DNA of 64,000 bases from Marinicella marina (GTDB lineage: Bacteria > Pseudomonadota > Gammaproteobacteria > Xanthomonadales > Marinicellaceae): positions 186,001-250,000 of the forward strand of contig NZ_JASJNC010000001.1 of the NCBI RefSeq assembly GCF_030065545.1, read 5' to 3'. Shown piece by piece: positions 39,017-49,085 of this stretch; position 1 is the first letter of the stretch, and every line of letters begins with the position of its first letter. Both the position numbers and the translations under genes were made by a program. Under the pieces are notes generated by a model. It was not told the origin of the DNA. It worked only from the letters and a program-made list of their open reading frames with translations, and did not search any database.

Positions 39017-39125
39017 TAAGGCCTGAGTTTACTAGACACTTTTTATGGTAAAAATAGTCACTTAACCATAGAAGGTAATACAAATGGGTTCAGGTATCCG
39101 TTATACAGATGAATTTAAACAAGAA
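39017..39125 (+). pseudogene. IS3-family remnant: left end and first 14 codons of orfA
   Basis: An IS-like end (TGAGTTTACTAGACAC, 39024-39039) is followed about 45 bp later by ATG at 39084 and 'MGSGIRYTDEFKQE', the usual start of IS3-type OrfA. The frame is cut at 39125 by the Tn3-family transposon and resumes at 49137 with 'AVNQVTQHGL' before a stop contributed by another insertion. Only the first 24 codons or so of orfA survive; no orfB is present. Confidence 0.75.
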
Positions 39126-39171
39126 GGCCCAGTGACCACATATCTGCATAAACGGACATTTGTTGTTTTTA
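39126..39171. repeat. Left inverted repeat of the Tn3-family transposon, with a nearby sub-repeat
   Basis: It pairs with 49086-49131. A degenerate direct copy of its positions 39132-39155 is found at 39174-39197 (20 of 24 bases match), possibly an extra transposase binding site. Confidence 0.9.
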
Positions 39172-39228
39172 CAGTTACCTCATAGCTGCATAAAGGGCCA
39201 ACTTTTTACAAAAATATCCTTTTTCCTT

Positions 39229-39288
39229 TTCTCGGGGTTTGAAGTCCATTATGCAAAAATACACGCTAAGTGAGCGTTTACCCGAGAA
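39229..39288. repeat. Nested inverted repeats downstream of the restriction cluster
   Basis: TTCTCGGG (39229) and CCCGAGAA (39281-39288) enclose a second hairpin ACGCT-AAGTG-AGCGT (39263-39277). It lies just beyond the stop of the GIY-YIG gene and may be an RNA structure or terminator of the minus-strand operon, though a U-tract is not obvious. Confidence 0.35.
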
Positions 39289-39314
39289 CTTCTGATTAAA
39301 TTCACACCTATATT

Positions 39315-40502
39315 TTATCTACGCCTCAATTTAGCGGACTTAGTGTCATAAATATAATCACCAATTGTCTTGTCTCGTATTTTTTTAACCACTTCATCTA
39401 TTATAAACAAAGGAACTAGAAACCATTCTCGTGGCACAACAGGTTTACCAAACCGATCTTTGATTTCAATTTCAAGCTTTGCACTCTCGAAAAATCGATG
39501 AATTAGTGTTTCAAGTTTTTTACGATTGATATTATAAAGTTCGTATGTGGCAATTATTTCCACATCAGCCATTAAGTATGTTGGATCATTTTTTGCATTT
39601 GCAATTCGTTTTTTAACATCACCTCCTGTAACACCAATCTTGTGTACAACATCTCGACTTTTATTGATTACTGGATGGTCTCTCATGCTTCGCAAAACAT
39701 AAATGGTTCCACTGGCCAAATCATCTTCTTTGTTTACGTTATCAAAAATCGGTCCGCCACTAATTTCACTGATACGCCTTCCTGCATCATCTTCCCATAA
39801 TCTTTTTTGTAATGAATGCATCAATTGATTACTCTCAACTCCATTATCAAAAATTACACGCAATCGATACTCTTTACGCCCATCTTTTCCTATAAAATGA
39901 TCTCCGACTGATGCAACATAAGCTTTTTGACCACCAATAATAAATAAATTGCCCTCTTCAATGCTGCCATCTTTGATAAATGGCATAGTTTTTCTAAATC
40001 CTAAATCAAGATCATTTTGAACTGATTCAAATAAGGGTTTAAATTTATCGAAATCTTTGCAAGCTTGCCTTGTGCCAATTTCATCAGACTTTTCTCTTTC
40101 TTTCTGTGCTTGAGATTTAACGTGCTTGAGGTTTGTAATATCGTTAGTTTTTCCAGTTTCAACTCCTAACTGAGACAACAGTTCGTTATCGTCTAACTCA
40201 TCAAGACTATTTTCACCTTCCAAGTATACTCCTTCAAGTAAACCTTGAGTGTCTAGCGCTTCAACCAATTCCCGACATTCAGGTAGTTTTCTGATCCGGT
40301 CTAAGCGAGCAGCATATATCCGCTCGAATATATCCTTGTCTTCGCCATGTTTTGGAAGATGCCCATGTTCTTCTACAAAACGCTGTATTTCCTCAAAACC
40401 AGCAATGATACGTTCCTGCTGTTTTGTCAGTTTTGCTTTCTTTTTAGCTTTGACCTCAACACCCAAAGCACCAAGGATCTCTAAATCAGATTGTTCAGCC
40501 AT
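39315..40502 (-). CDS. GIY-YIG family nuclease of the restriction cluster
   Basis: From ATG 40502 (GAGGAAG upstream, overlapping the helicase stop) the protein has 395 residues. The N-terminal half is helical and charged. A GIY-YIG-type domain of the T5orf172 subgroup begins near residue 270 with 'GTIYVLRSMRDH' and 'HKIGVTGGDVKKRIANAKND', and continues with 'ATYELYNINRKKLETLIHRFF'. The fold makes single metal-dependent cuts in DNA. In this three-gene cluster it is the likely cleavage subunit. Target and cut pattern are unknown. Confidence 0.8.
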   Translation of the reverse strand: MAEQSDLEILGALGVEVKAKKKAKLTKQQERIIAGFEEIQRFVEEHGHLPKHGEDKDIFERIYAARLDRIRKLPECRELVEALDTQGLLEGVYLEGENSLDELDDNELLSQLGVETGKTNDITNLKHVKSQAQKEREKSDEIGTRQACKDFDKFKPLFESVQNDLDLGFRKTMPFIKDGSIEEGNLFIIGGQKAYVASVGDHFIGKDGRKEYRLRVIFDNGVESNQLMHSLQKRLWEDDAGRRISEISGGPIFDNVNKEDDLASGTIYVLRSMRDHPVINKSRDVVHKIGVTGGDVKKRIANAKNDPTYLMADVEIIATYELYNINRKKLETLIHRFFESAKLEIEIKDRFGKPVVPREWFLVPLFIIDEVVKKIRDKTIGDYIYDTKSAKLRRR

Positions 40503-42534
40503 CAGCTTCCTCCGATGCTTTTCTTTGAAGAAATGCAATGCCTTCGGCCATTCTTTTTTCCCAAGGATCAGCAGCAGTTAATTCAGGCAAACGTCCTCTT
40601 TCCTTCTTAAACTTCAAAGCCCTTTTGGCGAGATCTCGTGCTTCTTCATGAGTAAGGCTGATCTTCTTGGCTGCAATCACTGCAGCCACTTGTTTCAAAC
40701 TGTCTTCGCTCATTGATTTTGCCAATATAGAATACGCTTCACTGAATGGGTTGATACTATCAATCAAGTCTATATCCAGTTCACGTACGTCCATAGCAAA
40801 CTTTTTAATTCCATCTATCAGTGCAGTATTACCAGTTTTACCTTCTTCATTAGAGTTGATAATTTCTTTGGCTTTTTGTGTAAGGTTTAGCGCAGCAATC
40901 GCGTGTTGACGGATCGCTTCCTGGTCCTCTTCATCTAACTCAGGATACTTCTCTTTAACGATTTTGCCCATGCGCATTTGAGTTAACTCTTCAGGCACTG
41001 TTTCTTCATCAAATAGACCTCGTTCCAAAGCTGTTTTATCTTGAACAAAAGAAGTAATTACTTCATTTAAATCTTCCTTACAAATTCTCTGAGCTTTCTC
41101 ACTTTTGGGTTCTGATAAACCAGTAATTTCAATTTGATACTCTCCTGTAGTCTCATTGACGCCAACATTGTTCTCAGCAGATTTGTAACCATCCTCACCA
41201 TAATCAAAACCTTCTTGCGGTCCATTTTGTGGTGATTTTGGCACAAAGTCGAATTTAGGCGCCAGCACTTGCTCCATCAACAAACTGGCTGCTATCGCTT
41301 TTAGAGTATCATTAATCGCATCAACGATAACGTCTTCTTCAGCACTGGGTTCCGCAATTAAATTGGTAAAGCGTGAGAGTGTTTTTCCTTTCGCATCACG
41401 AGTCGCTCTACCAATAATTTGAATGATTTCAGTCAGGCTTGAACGATAACCAACTGTAAGCGCGTGTTCGCACCAAATCCAATCAAAACCTTCCTTTGCC
41501 ATACCCAGGGCAATGATGATGTCGACATGGTCTCGGTTGTTTTTCTGTTCTGGTATTTTTAAACCGGCAGATACTTGTGCTTGTTTACTTGGGTCAACTA
41601 AATCAGCTACTCTAAGTGTTTTACCTTTGGATGTTTTTATTAAATCGAAACCCGTCTCAGGATCTATGCCCATCCATTCACCGAGCTCATCCATAATGTG
41701 CTCAACTTCTTTTAATTTTTCCTTTGTACTCTCACGAGAATTTACATTAGGGATGTGAATTATGGTTTTTTCATTCGGATTCAGCACACTTAATATTTCA
41801 TCTGAATATGTGCCTGAATAAAAATAGTATCCAATATCCAATTTTTTTAAGTACTCATATCCGTTGAGTTGTTCATAATAGGTATAAGTCACTGTTTCAA
41901 AGTTTGCTTCATCAGCTGGTGTTAAAACGGCTTCAGCATCACCACGAAAATAGGATCCTGTCATTGCAACAACATGAACTTTGTCTCTTGCAATAAATTG
42001 AGCCAATTGATTTCCCAAGATATTATTAGGGTTAGCACTAACATGATGAAACTCATCGACTGCAATTAAACAGTTGTCAAAGGCCTCAATACCAAACCGG
42101 TCAACTGCGAAACGAAATGTCGCATGGGTACATACTAAAATATTATCATCACTTTCTAAAAATGATCTGACTGAATTTACCTTGCCACCATCCTCACCTG
42201 GAGCATTGCACAGATTCCATTTGGGTTCTACTTCCCAATCCCAGTAAAAACCAAAGTCAGTCAAAGGTTCATCATTAAAACTGGCACCAATAGATTTTTC
42301 TGGTACGATGATTAAAGCTTTTATAATATTTTGATTGTTCAGTTTATCTAAAGCAATAAACATCAAAGCCCGACTTTTACCTGAAGCTGGAGGCGATTTA
42401 ATCAATAAATATTGTTCTCCGCGTTTTTCATAAGCACGTTCTTGCATCACCCGCATACCCAACTCATTGGATTTTTTTGAACTTCCGTTGGTTGAGTAGT
42501 TGACTGAGACTGAAGGAATGGATTTATGTACCAT
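40495..42534 (-). CDS. DEAD/DEAH-box (SF2) helicase of the restriction cluster
   Basis: The 679-residue protein has Walker A 'SPPASGKSRALMF' (near residue 50), DEFHH Walker B ('IAVDEFHHVSANP'), motif III-like 'AMTGSYF' and motif VI 'IIGRATRDAKG'. This places it with type I/III restriction-like SF2 translocases. A C-terminal helical region of about 250 residues has no recognised fold. It lies 1 bp after the methyltransferase and overlaps the nuclease gene, so all three are probably made together. Such helicases pull DNA toward the nuclease after site recognition. Confidence 0.88.
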   Translation of the reverse strand: MVHKSIPSVSVNYSTNGSSKKSNELGMRVMQERAYEKRGEQYLLIKSPPASGKSRALMFIALDKLNNQNIIKALIIVPEKSIGASFNDEPLTDFGFYWDWEVEPKWNLCNAPGEDGGKVNSVRSFLESDDNILVCTHATFRFAVDRFGIEAFDNCLIAVDEFHHVSANPNNILGNQLAQFIARDKVHVVAMTGSYFRGDAEAVLTPADEANFETVTYTYYEQLNGYEYLKKLDIGYYFYSGTYSDEILSVLNPNEKTIIHIPNVNSRESTKEKLKEVEHIMDELGEWMGIDPETGFDLIKTSKGKTLRVADLVDPSKQAQVSAGLKIPEQKNNRDHVDIIIALGMAKEGFDWIWCEHALTVGYRSSLTEIIQIIGRATRDAKGKTLSRFTNLIAEPSAEEDVIVDAINDTLKAIAASLLMEQVLAPKFDFVPKSPQNGPQEGFDYGEDGYKSAENNVGVNETTGEYQIEITGLSEPKSEKAQRICKEDLNEVITSFVQDKTALERGLFDEETVPEELTQMRMGKIVKEKYPELDEEDQEAIRQHAIAALNLTQKAKEIINSNEEGKTGNTALIDGIKKFAMDVRELDIDLIDSINPFSEAYSILAKSMSEDSLKQVAAVIAAKKISLTHEEARDLAKRALKFKKERGRLPELTAADPWEKRMAEGIAFLQRKASEEADG

Positions 42535-42535
42535 G

Positions 42536-45313
42536 TTAATTCACCTTTTTTATAGTTTTAGATGAATCACCAGATGTCATCTTTGTATATAAATCAAATA
42601 GTTTTTCTAATCTTTCTGTGTCATTTTTAAATCGTCTACCAATATAAATGCGTTCTAGAACTTCATCATTTCGCTCATGCGCTCGACGTAAGTTTTCAGG
42701 CATCACATCAGGTTTATAAAGGTCAGCAATCGTGGCCGGAAAATGAGCTTCACGCGCTAAAAGAATGTTTTTTGCGCAACGAATTAGATCAGCTTTATTT
42801 TTTTCTGTTAACTTAGGTACAGGAAACGTATTCCAGCCTAAAGTATTAGAATATCTGTAATCAGACTTCATCTTGCCACAAACTGTAGCAATCCATACCA
42901 AGTGCAATTTCGAAGCTATAAGGGCCATATTCCAAAGAGGGGCATCGTACAATCCAAATGCATAATTCACTATTGAGTTTTGAGGTAAATAACCAACAGG
43001 AAAATAATCTCTATTCTCTGAACTTACAATTGGAAGCACCATTGCCTCAGTATAATCAGGCGATCTGATCTCAACAAAGCGATAAGGCATTTTTGACCAT
43101 TCTTGGGTCGCTTTTTTAGTACTAGAAAGCCGATTCTCTTTAACTCTTTCAAATCGATTGCACAGTTCTTGACTTTGCTTAGCAGTTTCGAAGCTATTTT
43201 CATCTATCCAGAAACAAAATCTAGCATTACCTTTGATAAATTCTTGACCTCCATACATAGGTCTAACAAACTTTTTCGCAATATCATCTAATCCATCAAG
43301 TTCATAGTGCTCCAATAATAAATGACCACCATCTTTTGCAAAATTACCTAAAAGCATTTCAGAAATATTGGAAATTGGAGATTGGCGTGGTTGAACGAAG
43401 GTAGATTTGCCAGGAGCAAGGTATGGGCTTATATTCTGAGTCTTAATTACAATTCCATTACCCTTAGTATCCTGAGAGAAAAGGCTTTTCATTGTGCCAG
43501 AAGTTTTTGAAATTCCCACAATTACAACAATTACGCCAGCATTATGACTTGCAAGGTTACTCCATTTAAACGAAGTGTGAGCGAAAGAAATTGAATGACC
43601 AGTTTCAAATAGTAGAGGCCACAAAACAGGCACTTGTTGGCCTTGTGAGATTGAGTTGGTTGACACTAAAGCAGAAGAGGCATTTGTATGCTGCCCATAG
43701 TCAGCAGCCTTTATGAACCAGCCACACACATAATCTAAAGACTTCCATTTTTTTGTTCTATTACCAATTAAACTTTCAAGATCCAATTTCTGATCCTTAG
43801 ATTGTTTCTTATCTCCAATGTAAGGAGGGTTTCCACATATATAAGTTTCACCACCTTCATTTTCAAAATCTATTTCAGCTTGTTCTAATGGGGTTGCAAA
43901 GATATCATCACTGATGGCTTTAACACCTTTACCGGTGGGTGGGCAAATCGACAGCCAGTCGATTCTTAAAGCATTGCCACAGGTGATCCAGTTTTCAGTA
44001 TCCAGTGGTAAGAAGTCAGCCAAAGCCAATTTCTGTCCCCTATACTGAAGGTCGCATTGATATTCGGCAATGATCAGTGCCAACCGTGCTATTTCTGCTG
44101 GAAAATCTCTAAGCTCAATACCTCTATAGTTCGTTAGTGGTATTTCTGTATGCCTATCTGATTCTTTCCGTCTGAAGTTGATTTCTGCTTCAATAGCGCG
44201 CATTTGCTTATAAGCAATCACTAAAAAATTGCCCGAACCACAAGCTGGGTCAAATACCCGAATATTTGAAATTCGCTTCCTTAAGTTAAGCAATTTTCTG
44301 CCATTATCGCCAGCTTGATCTAACTGCTCACGTAGATCATCTAAAAACAGTGGGTTCAATACTTTTAGGATGTTAGGTACGCTGGTGTAATGCATGCCCA
44401 AACTGCCACGCTCTTCATCATCAGCCACAGCCTGAATCATCGAACCAAATATATCAGGATTGATTTGAGTCCAGTCTAAACTCCCAACATGTAATAAATA
44501 TGAACGGGCTATTTTTGAAAACACCGGTACTTCTGTACTGCCAGAAAACAAACCGCCATTAACATATGGGAACATGTCGGCCCAACTCTTAATATTTTCC
44601 TTTTTTCTTTTGTCTCTTTTAGTATTCATTGCCCGAAAGATTTCACCCATCACTTCATGGGTGTTTGATGCATTGCTTTCACTGATATGGGCTATGGTGT
44701 CAGTAAATATATTATTTTCGCTAAATATATCGGTATCTTCAGCAAAAAAACAAAAAATCAGACGAGCCATAAAGTGATTCATGTCATGACGGCGTTCAGC
44801 AGTGTCCCAATCAGGGTTTTGACTCAGTAGCTCCACATAAAGCTTGTTGAGACGACTTGTGGCTCTGATATCGAAAGCGCTGTCGCGAATCTGTTTAACC
44901 GTACTGATACCAGCTAATGACAAAAAGAAACTGAAATGATTAGGGAAATCTTGGTAATCACATGCCAATGATTCGCCTTCACTTAAATTTTCTGCCTCTA
45001 AATATTGGCCATCAGTAACAAGAATGAATTTAGCCTTAGCTTTTGATGTAGAAGGGGAATCTCTTAAAAGTGTCAGAGTGTCTGCTGTATTGCCTTCTGG
45101 ACAGACAAGAATGTGAATATTATTCCTTTGTAATACACCACCCATATCTTTCAGGTCAGATGCATTAGTAGAACCTTTCTTTTCGCTTCTCAGGCGCTTA
45201 ATTGTGGTCGCTTTATCGCCATAAGCTTCCAGAAAAGCAAAAGGAAAAGCATCTGCATCAAAAGGTTGTTCTATCAGTGCTGTAACAGCTTCTTCAATTT
45301 CAACTGCGTTCAA
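42536..45313 (-). CDS. Adenine-specific class I DNA methyltransferase (MmeI/YeeA-like)
   Basis: The 925-residue protein carries SAM-binding motif I 'VFDPACGSGNFLVIAYKQ' and catalytic motif IV 'NPPYIGDKKQS' of N6-adenine methyltransferases. The N-terminal part ('RHDMNHFMARLIFCFFAEDTDIF') matches the helical region found in MmeI/YeeA-type enzymes, and the C-terminal third should hold target recognition ('RFCFWIDENSF'). MmeI itself has an N-terminal PD-ExK nuclease; I do not see a complete one here, which fits use of a separate nuclease. It protects host DNA and probably gives specificity for the cluster. It sits 12 bp after the recombinase gene. Confidence 0.88.
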   Translation of the reverse strand: MNAVEIEEAVTALIEQPFDADAFPFAFLEAYGDKATTIKRLRSEKKGSTNASDLKDMGGVLQRNNIHILVCPEGNTADTLTLLRDSPSTSKAKAKFILVTDGQYLEAENLSEGESLACDYQDFPNHFSFFLSLAGISTVKQIRDSAFDIRATSRLNKLYVELLSQNPDWDTAERRHDMNHFMARLIFCFFAEDTDIFSENNIFTDTIAHISESNASNTHEVMGEIFRAMNTKRDKRKKENIKSWADMFPYVNGGLFSGSTEVPVFSKIARSYLLHVGSLDWTQINPDIFGSMIQAVADDEERGSLGMHYTSVPNILKVLNPLFLDDLREQLDQAGDNGRKLLNLRKRISNIRVFDPACGSGNFLVIAYKQMRAIEAEINFRRKESDRHTEIPLTNYRGIELRDFPAEIARLALIIAEYQCDLQYRGQKLALADFLPLDTENWITCGNALRIDWLSICPPTGKGVKAISDDIFATPLEQAEIDFENEGGETYICGNPPYIGDKKQSKDQKLDLESLIGNRTKKWKSLDYVCGWFIKAADYGQHTNASSALVSTNSISQGQQVPVLWPLLFETGHSISFAHTSFKWSNLASHNAGVIVVIVGISKTSGTMKSLFSQDTKGNGIVIKTQNISPYLAPGKSTFVQPRQSPISNISEMLLGNFAKDGGHLLLEHYELDGLDDIAKKFVRPMYGGQEFIKGNARFCFWIDENSFETAKQSQELCNRFERVKENRLSSTKKATQEWSKMPYRFVEIRSPDYTEAMVLPIVSSENRDYFPVGYLPQNSIVNYAFGLYDAPLWNMALIASKLHLVWIATVCGKMKSDYRYSNTLGWNTFPVPKLTEKNKADLIRCAKNILLAREAHFPATIADLYKPDVMPENLRRAHERNDEVLERIYIGRRFKNDTERLEKLFDLYTKMTSGDSSKTIKKVN

Positions 45314-45325
45314 TGGATTCTGCCC

Positions 45326-45985
45326 TTAACTTTTATCTGCGCTTTTAGCATTGTTATTTACTGTATTGTTATGTTTTTTTATATTATTCTTTTTTAGCCA
45401 GTTATGTAAATTGGCTTCAGTCGTATCATATCTGTTCGCTATAAATTTTTGAGTGGAGCCATTTGCCAATAGTGCTTTAATTTCAGGCTTAAATTTATCT
45501 AGCTTACTTTTACCTGGTCCCTTGGGTCTGCCCAGTTTAACTCCTTGTGCTTTTTTAGCACGTAACGCCTCTTTCGTCCTTTGTGATATTAAGTCCCTTT
45601 CAATTTCTGAAGCCATAGAAAATGCCATAGCAACGACTTTGCTTTGAATACTGCTGTCTAATTTCCAGTCTCCTTTTATAGCATATACATTAATTCCTTT
45701 TTGCATTGAGACTGACAATATTTCCATAATCTCCAACATACTCCTGCCTAATCGAGACAACTCACTAACAATTAGTATGTCACCTTTATTAAGGTCTTCC
45801 ATAACATCAAATAATTTCCTTTTCTTCCAAGAAACATTTCCTGTGATCGTTTCATCAATAAAACTCACTTCACCTAATTTTCGATTATGCGCAAATAATA
45901 AAATATCAGACTTGTTTTTTTCATTGTCTTGCTCAAGAGTAGATACTCTCAAATAGCCAATAGTTTTAGGTTTGATTTGTGGCAT
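45326..45985 (-). CDS. tnpR: Serine recombinase (resolvase) of the Tn3-family transposon
   Basis: The 219-residue protein has the serine recombinase catalytic domain: nucleophile Ser in 'IGYLRVSTLEQD', 'VSELSRLGRSMLEI' with the active-site arginines, and 'SEIERDLISQRTKEAL'. A C-terminal HTH follows ('STQKFIANRYDTTEANLHNWL'). In Tn3-family elements this enzyme resolves cointegrates at res. It lies between tnpA and the restriction genes. The tail after the HTH is Asn/Lys-rich and unlike classical TnpR. Confidence 0.9.
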   Translation of the reverse strand: MPQIKPKTIGYLRVSTLEQDNEKNKSDILLFAHNRKLGEVSFIDETITGNVSWKKRKLFDVMEDLNKGDILIVSELSRLGRSMLEIMEILSVSMQKGINVYAIKGDWKLDSSIQSKVVAMAFSMASEIERDLISQRTKEALRAKKAQGVKLGRPKGPGKSKLDKFKPEIKALLANGSTQKFIANRYDTTEANLHNWLKKNNIKKHNNTVNNNAKSADKS

Positions 45986-46019
45986 GCAATGTCAAATAAG
46001 ATAAAAAGGTGATTTAGAT

Positions 46020-46063
46020 AGATATATTGTAATTAAAATTATATTAATTACATAGATATATCT
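46020..46063. promoter_or_regulatory. Likely res recombination site
   Basis: AGATATAT-TGTAATTA (46020-46035) is inverted as TAATTACAT-AGATATATCT (46045-46063), an interrupted palindrome in the 145-bp gap between the recombinase and tnpA, where Tn3-family res sites lie. It may also contain the recombinase promoter. Confidence 0.6.
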
Positions 46064-46130
46064 TTGTTGAATTAACAAATTAAAAACGAACGTTTATGCA
46101 ATAACAAAAATAATAAACGGCTGCTGCGTC

Positions 46131-49048
46131 TCAATGAGATAAGCCAAGTGAAATACGTGTTTCCATATCCAGGTCAAAATGACCATATGGATTAACGTGT
46201 GCATAAAACAATGGGCACAAGGCCCGATAGTCATCATCAGTGAAGGCATCTTTCCAGTGATCTTGTGACACAACGCTTTGGATCATGAGTGTGTTGATGT
46301 ATACCAAACATTGCTGCACCAGGTGCAAAGCCAAGACTGAAAGTTCCTGATCATCGGTTTGGGTTGATGCCACTTCACCACTCTTGCCAAAGAAAATAAA
46401 GTCATTGGCTCCATTCCAATTTTCAACAACATTCAGTCCTGAATTGATTTCCCTGCGAATTTCCACATGCTCAATGTAGCCACACAGAAAAATGGTCTTG
46501 ATCACTTTGCCCAGTTCAGACAGCGCCTTGTATGTAGGGTGTTGGATGTTGTTTCTGGTGAACCGCCTAAGAATCGATTCAGGTTCTGCGATTCCTTGTT
46601 TCAAGGCGGTTGTGTATTTGATGATTTGATCGTACTGTTCTACGATGATTTTCCAGTTAATTGACCGGGTCAAAATCAGATCTAGGTTTTCAAACTCATC
46701 AGCCATGCCTGCCACCGGAACATTCAGTTTTTGAGAGGCGATGTTTTTGAGTCTTGGCATCAAGTTAAACCCAAGCATGTGACTGAAAGCAAATCCAACC
46801 TCTGATTGACCATGGGTATCTACATAAGCTTTATCAACTGACATTTCTGTGCAATGCCTGAGCACACCCTCTATCATCGATGCGACTTCCGATGATGAAC
46901 ATTTTTTCAGTTGGGAATAAATGCATGTGCTTCTTTTTTCAACATGCCAATAGATCATCACACCGCTGCTGCGGTACCGGGCGTGCCATTGGGCCATCAG
47001 GTTTTGATCCCACGATCCGATCTGTGTTGAATCTGATGCACAAGCCGTGGTGCCTTCTCCCCACAATGCAGTGTCCCTGGCTGCAAATGTGGCATTGACC
47101 ACCATGGCAATGGCTTGTCTCAGGGAATACTTATTTAAGTAATTTTGCTTTGTGCTGCGTAATTCCTTGTATGTTACACCATGTTTGCCTGCGCTCACCC
47201 GCTTTAACCCTGCGTTGGTGCCAATCCCATAGAGGCCAAGTATTAACCGTCTTTGAAGTTCATCCCGATCTACACGCTCACTTGATCTGATGGTCTGAAA
47301 ACATTCCGTAAAACCAATTTGCATATCGGCTTCTTTCAACATATCCAACAAACTGGTGGTTGGCCACTGAACTTGCACCTCACCCTTCATGCGATTGATG
47401 TTTGGCGGGTCAGGCTGCTTTTCCAATGGGGTGATGCAGATTCGATTCTTGTCTGTGTTCCTTAACCGAACAAATTGGTTGTTGGGTATTGATTCATTTA
47501 AACTGGTAAGGGCATCATGCATTTTGGCTTTTAAGTTATCAACAAACTCGTTTGCATTTTGGGAGTGGCCCAAGTCTTGGTAATAAAACTCACGATTCTC
47601 AGAAAAGTCCTGGGGTAAATCTTCATCAGGGTTACGAAAGCGATCAGCGCCTTCCACCCAGATTTCTTTGCATCGCAGTTTCTCACGCAATGATTGAAGT
47701 ACGCATATTTCATAATTGATGCGGTTTACACGCTTATTTCCAGCTTTGTCTTCCTCAATCACAACTTCATGCCACTTAGGTTGGATCACCCCATCAATGG
47801 GCACATCATCATTGATGTTGAAATATGATTTTCTCGAAGGCTGTTTGGCTTTGATGAATTCCCAGGCATCGAGCACGGGCTTGTGTGATTCATTGTTTGA
47901 TTTGAGGGGCAGAGCCTTTAAGATTTTAGGAATCATCCTTTGATAATGACTTGAATAGTTGGCCCTGATCACCTTGTGAACTTCCAATTTATACCCTGGA
48001 CCATTCGATTTGTATTCCTTAATCAAATTGGACAAAGTGTTCTCACCAACAAGGGGAAAGATCACTTCACTGATTCTGCCTTGGGGGTGTTCAAGGGCAG
48101 CATCGGCTATTTGATGCAGGATGTGGTTTTTGCCATACACTTTTTTGAAGTCCTTCAGGAGCGTTTTTTTGACCTTGTTGTCAGCACGTACCGACAACCG
48201 GTGGATGACTTGAATCAAAAGCTCAACCAAGCCATCAATAATCTCAGCTTTGCGCATGTAGAGAAAGATTGATGTGAGGGCAAAACGGATGTTGTCAGGA
48301 TGTCGTTGTGTTTCCCAGGCACTTTGGCTGGCCACTCGCATTCTATATTCTGACAAAGCTTTCTGGTTCATTTGCTTGAAAGTTTTCTCAGGCAGTGTGA
48401 TAGAGTTGATAAATGCGAGCTTGTCTGATTCTTTGACCACACTTTCAAAACCGATTTTTCCGGGATCCGCTTTGATTGTTGAAAATTTTATTTTAGCGCT
48501 TTCAGACGTTAAAAATTTATCCAACTTGATCTTGTCACTTGAAGATATTTGGCTAGTAATATTGGTAAATATTTTGTCCTCATATTGAGACGTCGCTGAT
48601 CTGATTAGCCTTTCCAGAACGGCTTCCGTTGGGCGCATTAACCTTTGTTTAAACAACCAATCGTCGACTCTAGACAGAAGTTTATCGAAGTTAATCGTTT
48701 TGGGGATAGCTGTATCAATTAACCAGGCTGTTAAATTCTCTCGATCATTAACACTCGTTTTTTTGATCCCAAGAAACTCTAAAACTTCAGCTTTGTGTCG
48801 TCTTGAAATCCTGCCATTCCATTTATATTCAGGAATGCTTTAACATCTAATTGGCTCATCAAATACTCTAAAGCCTTGTGGGGAATATCAGCATAAGAAG
48901 ACGGAAATATACCTTGATTCATATATAGTTTGAGGTGAATACAAAAGGGAAGTAAACTGTTTTCAGATTTTCCCTTTAAAAGTTCAAGCTCTTCATATTG
49001 CAGGGACCACTTTTGCGATACATCTTCAAATGGGGTAATTAAATTCAT
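46131..49048 (-). pseudogene. tnpA: Tn3-family transposase tnpA, split by a frameshift
   Basis: Read through, the gene would give about 972 residues, the normal Tn3 TnpA length. It starts at 49048 with GGAG upstream ('FEDVSQKWSLQYEELELL') but stays in frame only to 'FLNING' and then ends at 48779. The correct continuation 'KWNGRISRRHKAEVLEFLGIKK' is one frame over and runs to 46131. One A seems to be missing from an A-run at about 48822-48830. The DDE core is intact downstream ('DSTQIGSW', 'YVDTHGQSEVGF', 'REINSGLNVVENWNG'). As written the transposase is not made, so the transposon would need help in trans, or the base is a sequencing error. Confidence 0.88.
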
Positions 49049-49085
49049 AGCAAGCTCCGTTGGATGAAACTTGTATGTTAATGCA

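Noticed and set aside
39315-45313. BREX or DISARM assignment of the methyltransferase cluster
   Set aside because: PglZ/BrxC-type and DrmA/DrmB-type genes are absent; only methyltransferase, helicase and GIY-YIG genes are present.
46131-49048. Two separate transposase genes (89 and 841 residues)
   Set aside because: Translation across the junction shows one continuous Tn3 TnpA with a one-base frameshift.
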